Below are positions 46,816 to 50,637 of a stretch of DNA of 50,637 nucleotides, piece after piece. Below the pieces are notes generated by a model that made no database searches, was not told the DNA's origin, and was given only the letters and a program-made list of their open reading frames with translations. Numbering within the stretch: the first letter of the stretch is position 1; the number at the start of each line of letters is the position of its first letter. Source of the DNA: Mycobacterium scrofulaceum (lineage in GTDB: Bacteria; Actinomycetota; Actinomycetes; Mycobacteriales; Mycobacteriaceae); the NCBI RefSeq assembly GCF_001667885.1, contig NZ_LZJW01000097.1:1-50637 (forward strand). Direction: 5' to 3'. Made by a program: the position numbers and the translations under genes.

Positions 46816-47475
46816 GTGGGTTTGCTCATTCGGCTGGCGGAGCTGTTGATCGTGATCCTGCCGCTGGTGGGCGCCGCCGTCGCCGTGGTCCGCTCGTTCG
46901 GCGCCAACCGGCGCGCGGCCGGGCAGCCGCCGGTCCCCGAGGTGGCGGAACCGCGGCCGGACGCCGGCGACAATCACGTCGCGCAGTGGCGGTCGCTGCG
47001 CCGGGTTGTCGAGGAGCACAGCCGCACCGACACGCGATGGCTCGACTATGAGCTCGACGTCGCCAAGCTCCTGGATTTCCCGCTCATGACCGACATGCGC
47101 GATCCCCTGACCGTCGCGTTCCACAAGGCCAAGCTGCGGGCCGACTTCCTGCGCCCGGTCAAGGCCGAAGACCTCCTCGACGACCGGGACGCCGCCGCGC
47201 AATACCGGGCCGCCGTCGAGGATTACGTGACCGCGTTCAACACCGCGGAGGCCGAGGCGATGCGCAGGCGGCGCAGCGACTTCTCCCGCGAAGATCAGCA
47301 GCGGATCGCGCGCGCGCAGAACCTGCTGCGAGTGGCGTCCGACCCCGCCGCGGCACCGCAGGAACGCCGGCGCGCCTACGAGGTGGCGCGTCAGGAACTC
47401 GAGGGCCTCGTCGTCTTGCCGGCCACCACGCAAGCCGGCATCGAGCGGAGGGTGTTCGGGGAGCTGGAGGGATGA
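46816..47475 (+). CDS. Membrane-anchored helical hypothetical protein
   Basis: About 219 aa. One N-terminal membrane segment (LLIRLAELLIVILPLVGAAVAVV), then a charged, largely helical cytoplasmic domain (QWRSLRRVVEEHSRTDTRWLDYELDVAKLLDFPLMTDMRDPLTVAFHKAK) with clear coiled-coil character. GTG 46816 is preferred; GTG 46795 is possible. It overlaps the next gene start by ATGA, so they are translationally coupled. Function unknown. Confidence 0.78.
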   Translation: MGLLIRLAELLIVILPLVGAAVAVVRSFGANRRAAGQPPVPEVAEPRPDAGDNHVAQWRSLRRVVEEHSRTDTRWLDYELDVAKLLDFPLMTDMRDPLTVAFHKAKLRADFLRPVKAEDLLDDRDAAAQYRAAVEDYVTAFNTAEAEAMRRRRSDFSREDQQRIARAQNLLRVASDPAAAPQERRRAYEVARQELEGLVVLPATTQAGIERRVFGELEG

Positions 47476-48245
47476 CCGCGACGCCCGACCCGCCGGTGGC
47501 CGAACCCGGCGGGAACCCGGATCTCGCGGGGTTCCTGGTCACACCGCCGCCGCTTCGCGGCCCCGTCACGTTCGACCAGCGGTGGCGTGACCTGACCTTC
47601 ATCCATTGGCCGGTCCGGCCCGACGCCGTCGCGGCGATGTATCCGCCCGGCACCCGTCCCGACGTCTTCGCCGACGGGATGACCTACGTCGGGCTGGTCC
47701 CCTTCGTCATGGACAGCACCAAAGTCGGCTCCTCCCTTGCGCTTCCGTACTTCGGCAGCTTTCCGGAGACCAACGTGCGGCTGTATTCCGTTGACGATTC
47801 GGGCCGGCACGGGGTGCTGTTCCGGTCGCTGGAAACGGCTCGGCTGGCGGTCGTGCCGGTCGTTCGGGCCGGTCTCGGCGTGCCCTACACGTGGGCGCGG
47901 ATGCGGACGAGCCGGCGCGGCGACCGCGTCACGTACCACAGCGTGCGGCGGTGGCCGCGGCGCGGCCTGCGCAGCAGCGTCGAGATCACCGTCGGCGCCC
48001 CGGTGGAGCCGACCCCGCTGGAGGTATGGCTCACCGCCCGGTGGGGCGCGCACACCCGCAAGGCCGGCCGAACCTGGTGGATACCGAACGAGCACGAACC
48101 CTGGCCGTTGCGCGCGGCGGACATCGTCGAGCTGGACGACGAGCTGGTGGCGGCCAGCTCGGTCCGGCCCGCCGGCGAGCGCCTGCGCGCGCTGTTCTCG
48201 CCGGGCGTGCGCACCCGCTTCGGCCGGCGCGTCGCCGTCGCATGA
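47472..48245 (+). CDS. DUF2071/YqjF-like conserved protein (Rv1927-like)
   Basis: A 257-aa protein of the YqjF/DUF2071 family, related to acetoacetate-decarboxylase-like folds: FDQRWRDLTFIHWPVRPDAVAAMYPPGTRPDVFADGMTYVGLVPF, SFPETNVRLYS and a C-terminal RLRALFSPGVRTRFGRR. Length equals that recalled for Rv1927. It is coupled to the upstream gene by an ATGA overlap and is convergent with the SDR gene. The biochemical role is unknown. Confidence 0.87.
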   Translation: MTATPDPPVAEPGGNPDLAGFLVTPPPLRGPVTFDQRWRDLTFIHWPVRPDAVAAMYPPGTRPDVFADGMTYVGLVPFVMDSTKVGSSLALPYFGSFPETNVRLYSVDDSGRHGVLFRSLETARLAVVPVVRAGLGVPYTWARMRTSRRGDRVTYHSVRRWPRRGLRSSVEITVGAPVEPTPLEVWLTARWGAHTRKAGRTWWIPNEHEPWPLRAADIVELDDELVAASSVRPAGERLRALFSPGVRTRFGRRVAVA

Positions 48246-48246
48246 A

Positions 48247-49017
48247 CTACGGGCAGGTGTAGCCGCCGTCGATCACGAGGTCGGAACCGGTCATGTAGCT
48301 GGATGCCTCGCCGGCCAGGTAGAGGTAGAGCCCGGTGAGTTCCTCGGGGCGGCCGATCCGGCCGAGCGGAATCTTCGGCTCCCACAGGCGGTGATAGTCC
48401 GTCATCGGCTCCACGAGCTCGGTGAGGATGTAACCGGGGCTGACGCTGTTGACCCGGATATTGTGGGGCGCCAACTCGACGGCCATGGCCTTGGTCAGGT
48501 GGATCACCGCCGCTTTCGACGTGCAGTAGTGACCCACCTGCTGCGGGACGTTGATGATGTGGCCGGACATCGAGGCGGTGGTGATGATGCTGCCGCCGTG
48601 ACCCTGCCGGACCATCGCCCTAGCGGCCGCCTGGGCGGTGAGGAAAACGCCTGTGACATTGGTGCTTTGGATGCGTTCGAATTCTTCCGGGGACATGTCG
48701 AGCACCGGAGTCACGGTGATGATGCCGGCGTTGCAGACGGCGATGTCGATCCCGCCCAGTTCCGCGGTAACCCGGTCCAGTAGCGCGGTCACCTGGTCTG
48801 GCCGGGTCACGTCGCAGGGGATGGGCACCACCCTGCCGTCACCGTCGTCGGCGATCTCGCGGGCGACCTGTTCCAACGCCTCGGCACGCCGCGCCGCGAT
48901 GGCCACGTCGGCGCCGGCCTGCAGATACGCCTGCGCCACCTTCTTGCCGATGCCGCTGGATGCCCCGGTGACCAGCGCGCGTTTGCCGCGTAGATCGAAC
49001 AACTCCAAGACGTTCAT
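48247..49017 (-). CDS. Short-chain dehydrogenase/reductase (Rv1928c-like)
   Basis: A 256-aa classical SDR. TGASSGIGKKVAQAY at residue 18, VCNAGIITV near residue 92, catalytic YCTSK near residue 163 and the family C-terminus SDLVIDGGYTCP. AGGGATC lies upstream of ATG 49017. It is divergent from the SnoaL gene across a 58-base region holding a KstR-like site. An oxidation or reduction of a sterol or fatty alcohol is plausible but not shown. Confidence 0.9.
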   Translation of the reverse strand: MNVLELFDLRGKRALVTGASSGIGKKVAQAYLQAGADVAIAARRAEALEQVAREIADDGDGRVVPIPCDVTRPDQVTALLDRVTAELGGIDIAVCNAGIITVTPVLDMSPEEFERIQSTNVTGVFLTAQAAARAMVRQGHGGSIITTASMSGHIINVPQQVGHYCTSKAAVIHLTKAMAVELAPHNIRVNSVSPGYILTELVEPMTDYHRLWEPKIPLGRIGRPEELTGLYLYLAGEASSYMTGSDLVIDGGYTCP

Positions 49018-49050
49018 GCGAGATCCCTATTCAGACGAGCGACCTATGAC

Positions 49051-49064
49051 CGAAACACGTTCTA
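49051..49064. promoter_or_regulatory. KstR-like operator between SDR and SnoaL genes
   Basis: CGAAACACGTTCTA matches TnnAACnnGTTnnA except for the first base. It lies 34 bases before the SDR start and 12 bases before the SnoaL start, so it can govern both. Confidence 0.5.
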
Positions 49065-49075
49065 GTGTGTCCGCC

Positions 49076-49552
49076 ATGGGCAAATTCACCAGGGCAGAAA
49101 TCGAGCAAGCGGTCGAGAACTACACGCAGGTGGTGGAGGGGTGCAGCGCCTCGGGCGACTGGCGACCGTTCGCCGATCTCTTCACCGAGGATGTCGTCTA
49201 CACCGAACATCACTACGGAGTGTTTCACGGCCGCGAGGCGGTGCGGGACTGGATCGTCGCCGTCATGGCGCCGTTCCCGCACATGCGATTTCCGTCCGAC
49301 TGGACTGCCTACGACGAGGACAACGACGCCGTCGTGGTGATGATCAAGAACCTGCTCGACCACCCGACGGATCCCAAGGGCGAGCCCTTCTGGTTTCCGA
49401 ACTGGACCCGGCTGGTCTACGCGGGCGACGGCCTGTTCTCCAGCGAGGAGGACATCTACAACCCCAACCGGGACGCCCCCGGGGTCGTGACCGCCTGGCT
49501 GCAGGCCGGGGGACAGCTCGCCTCGGAGGAGATCCTGCAGCCGGGGGCGTAG
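49076..49552 (+). CDS. SnoaL-like/NTF2-fold protein
   Basis: A 158-aa SnoaL/nuclear-transport-factor-2 fold protein: FTRAEIEQAVENYTQVVEGCSASGDWRPFADLFTEDVVYTEHHYGVFHGREAVRDWI at the N-terminus, then FPSDWTAYDEDNDAVVVMIKNLLDHP. This fold covers polyketide cyclases, limonene hydrolases and ketosteroid isomerases. ATG 49076 is chosen; an earlier in-frame ATG (49047) would place the operator inside the gene. Divergent from the SDR under a shared operator-like site; a joint lipid or steroid role is plausible. Confidence 0.82.
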   Translation: MGKFTRAEIEQAVENYTQVVEGCSASGDWRPFADLFTEDVVYTEHHYGVFHGREAVRDWIVAVMAPFPHMRFPSDWTAYDEDNDAVVVMIKNLLDHPTDPKGEPFWFPNWTRLVYAGDGLFSSEEDIYNPNRDAPGVVTAWLQAGGQLASEEILQPGA

Positions 49553-49576
49553 GCCGCCGTCGGGGTCACTAAGGGG

Positions 49577-50314
49577 CTAACTCGTCACCGGGTGCCGCAC
49601 CCGTCGCCGCGACCGGACGGCCGCCAGCGCCTGTTCCCACGCCAGCATCGTGGCGGCCTTCATGTTGGCCGGCTTCACGCTGTCCCGGGACAGCAGCGCG
49701 GTGGCCGCCGCCTTGGTGGTCGCCGACGCCTTCGACAGATGGCCGGAGTCGAAGGGCGGTTGCGGGTCGTATTCGATCGCCAGCTGGATCGCCTTGGCGC
49801 GGCCCTCGCCGCCGATCTCCCCGGCGAGCCACAACGCCAGGTCGAGTCCCGCCGACACCCCCGCGCACGTGACGACGTTGCCCTGGTGCACGATTCGTTC
49901 GTCGCCCACCGGCACCGCGCCGAACGCCTTCAACGCGGGAACGGTCAGCCAGTGCGACGTCGCGCGGCGGCCCTCGAGGAGGCCGGCGGCCGCCAGGATG
50001 ACCGACCCCGAGCACACCGACGTCATCCACGCGGCGTGTTGATGCGCCCGGCGTAACCAGTCCAGCAGCACCTCGTCGCGCGCGTGCACGGGCGTCGACG
50101 GGCCACCGGGGACGAGAACCACGTCGGGCGAGGGGGTTTCGGCCAGCGCGTGGGTGGCGCCGATGACCAGCACGCCGGAGTCGGCGGTGATCGGCCCCGC
50201 CTCGTGCCACACGAACCGCACCTCGGCGTCCGGCAGGTTGCGCAGCACCTCGTACGGGCCGATCATGTCGAGCGCGGTGAAGCCCGGATAGGTCACGATC
50301 GCGATTTGGGTCAT
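49577..50314 (-). CDS. DJ-1/PfpI-family protein (Rv1930c-like)
   Basis: A 245-aa glutamine-amidotransferase-like protein of the DJ-1/PfpI family, isonitrile-hydratase-like group. N-terminus IAIVTYPGFTALDMIGPYEVL; the nucleophile elbow SVCSGSVILAAAGLLEGRRATSHW holds the catalytic Cys; the conserved Glu/Asp region VVLVPGGPS is present. AAAGGA lies upstream of the ATG. It follows an AraC gene by 29 bases and is probably co-transcribed with it. Substrate unknown. Confidence 0.88.
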   Translation of the reverse strand: MTQIAIVTYPGFTALDMIGPYEVLRNLPDAEVRFVWHEAGPITADSGVLVIGATHALAETPSPDVVLVPGGPSTPVHARDEVLLDWLRRAHQHAAWMTSVCSGSVILAAAGLLEGRRATSHWLTVPALKAFGAVPVGDERIVHQGNVVTCAGVSAGLDLALWLAGEIGGEGRAKAIQLAIEYDPQPPFDSGHLSKASATTKAAATALLSRDSVKPANMKAATMLAWEQALAAVRSRRRVRHPVTS

Positions 50315-50343
50315 GGTGGGTCCTTTCCTTAATTGGTGTCTTG

Positions 50344-50637
50344 TCAGGCGAACGCCTTGCGGTATTGGTCCGGCGGAATGCCGACCCGACGAAGGAAGTT
50401 GCGCCGCATGGTTTCCGCGGTGCCGAAGCCGCAGCGGGTGGCGATGGCGACGACGGTGTCGTCGGTCTCCTCCAATTGCCGGCGCGCGGCCTCCGTGCGG
50501 ATCCGCTCGACGTATTGACCGGGCGCCTCGCCGACCTCGGCGGTGAACACTCGGGTGAAGTGCCGCGGGCCAAACGCCACTCGATCCGCGCCGTGCAGGA
50601 GGCGATCGAGGCCGAGCCCGGCGGCGAGCACAGCATC
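50344..50637 (-). CDS. AraC-family regulator, N-terminus beyond the window
   Basis: The last 97 residues of an AraC/GlxA-type regulator, running off the right edge. Both helix-turn-helix halves are present: LDRLLHGADRVAFGPRHFTRVFTAEVGEAPGQYVERIRTEAARRQLEETDDTVVAIATRCGFGTAETMRRNFLRRVGIPPDQYRKAF. It precedes the DJ-1 gene and is the likely regulator of it, as in the recalled Rv1931c-Rv1930c pair. Whether an N-terminal DJ-1-like domain exists cannot be seen. Confidence 0.9.
   Translation of the reverse strand, partial: DAVLAAGLGLDRLLHGADRVAFGPRHFTRVFTAEVGEAPGQYVERIRTEAARRQLEETDDTVVAIATRCGFGTAETMRRNFLRRVGIPPDQYRKAFA

Overview
This window comes from a high-GC actinobacterium, almost certainly a slow-growing non-tuberculous Mycobacterium. 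The evidence is an antigen 85B gene, a secreted chorismate mutase, an RpfC-type resuscitation factor, a CYP125-type P450, a 13E12-family HNH gene under a mycobacterial SOS box, a full-length type-2 isocitrate lyase and a FadD31-like acyl-AMP ligase. From memory (no search was run), the gene order follows the M. tuberculosis H37Rv stretch from about Rv1881c (lppE) to Rv1931c, with gains and losses.

Layout. 1-4531: exported and surface genes on the minus strand (LppE-like lipoprotein, SDR, SRPBCC, rpfC, secreted chorismate mutase, fbpB), with one plus-strand membrane-anchored gene set between the last two. 5145-11461: an actin-fold-like membrane protein, a CYP125/alcohol dehydrogenase/YceI operon behind a KstR-like box, three small plus-strand envelope genes, and a nitronate monooxygenase with a near-consensus KstR-like box. 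11600-16658: a membrane protein, the 13E12 HNH gene whose start codon lies inside a LexA box, and a Baeyer-Villiger monooxygenase/alcohol dehydrogenase pair. 16655-25718: a run of conserved genes (methyltransferase, dtd, thiamine-binding protein, cinA, NanT-like transporter, amidohydrolase, holin-like protein, crotonase and D-amino-acid oxidase).

25812-29894 is an accessory block. A LysR gene is divergent from a five-gene minus-strand set (tautomerase, nitronate monooxygenase, CMD/AhpD-like protein, nitroreductase, SRPBCC) that looks like a nitro or aromatic compound detoxification unit. It lies roughly where katG-furA lie in H37Rv; neither gene is in the window. 29974-36302 holds a TetR/FAD-oxidoreductase pair with twin operators, an LppC-like lipoprotein, a FadB5-like oxidoreductase, an ArsR/SRPBCC pair with its own palindrome, and a metallo-beta-lactamase-fold hydrolase. 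36626-38917 is intact icl2/aceA.

38918-40266 is the least explained part. A 67-aa exported peptide ending in a short Cys loop is driven by a promoter whose spacer is filled by a perfect palindrome, and it is bracketed by two related hairpins. A Gly-rich repeat lipoprotein with a similar signal region and a Cys pair near its C-terminus follows. 40267-50637 returns to lipid and envelope functions: LLM oxidoreductase, Gln-rich exported protein, SRPBCC, two beta-lactamase-fold hydrolases, a fatty-acyl-AMP ligase, a DUF2071-like gene, a divergent SDR/SnoaL pair with a KstR-like box, and a DJ-1/AraC pair cut by the window end. I recognised no tRNA, rRNA, CRISPR array or classical IS element.
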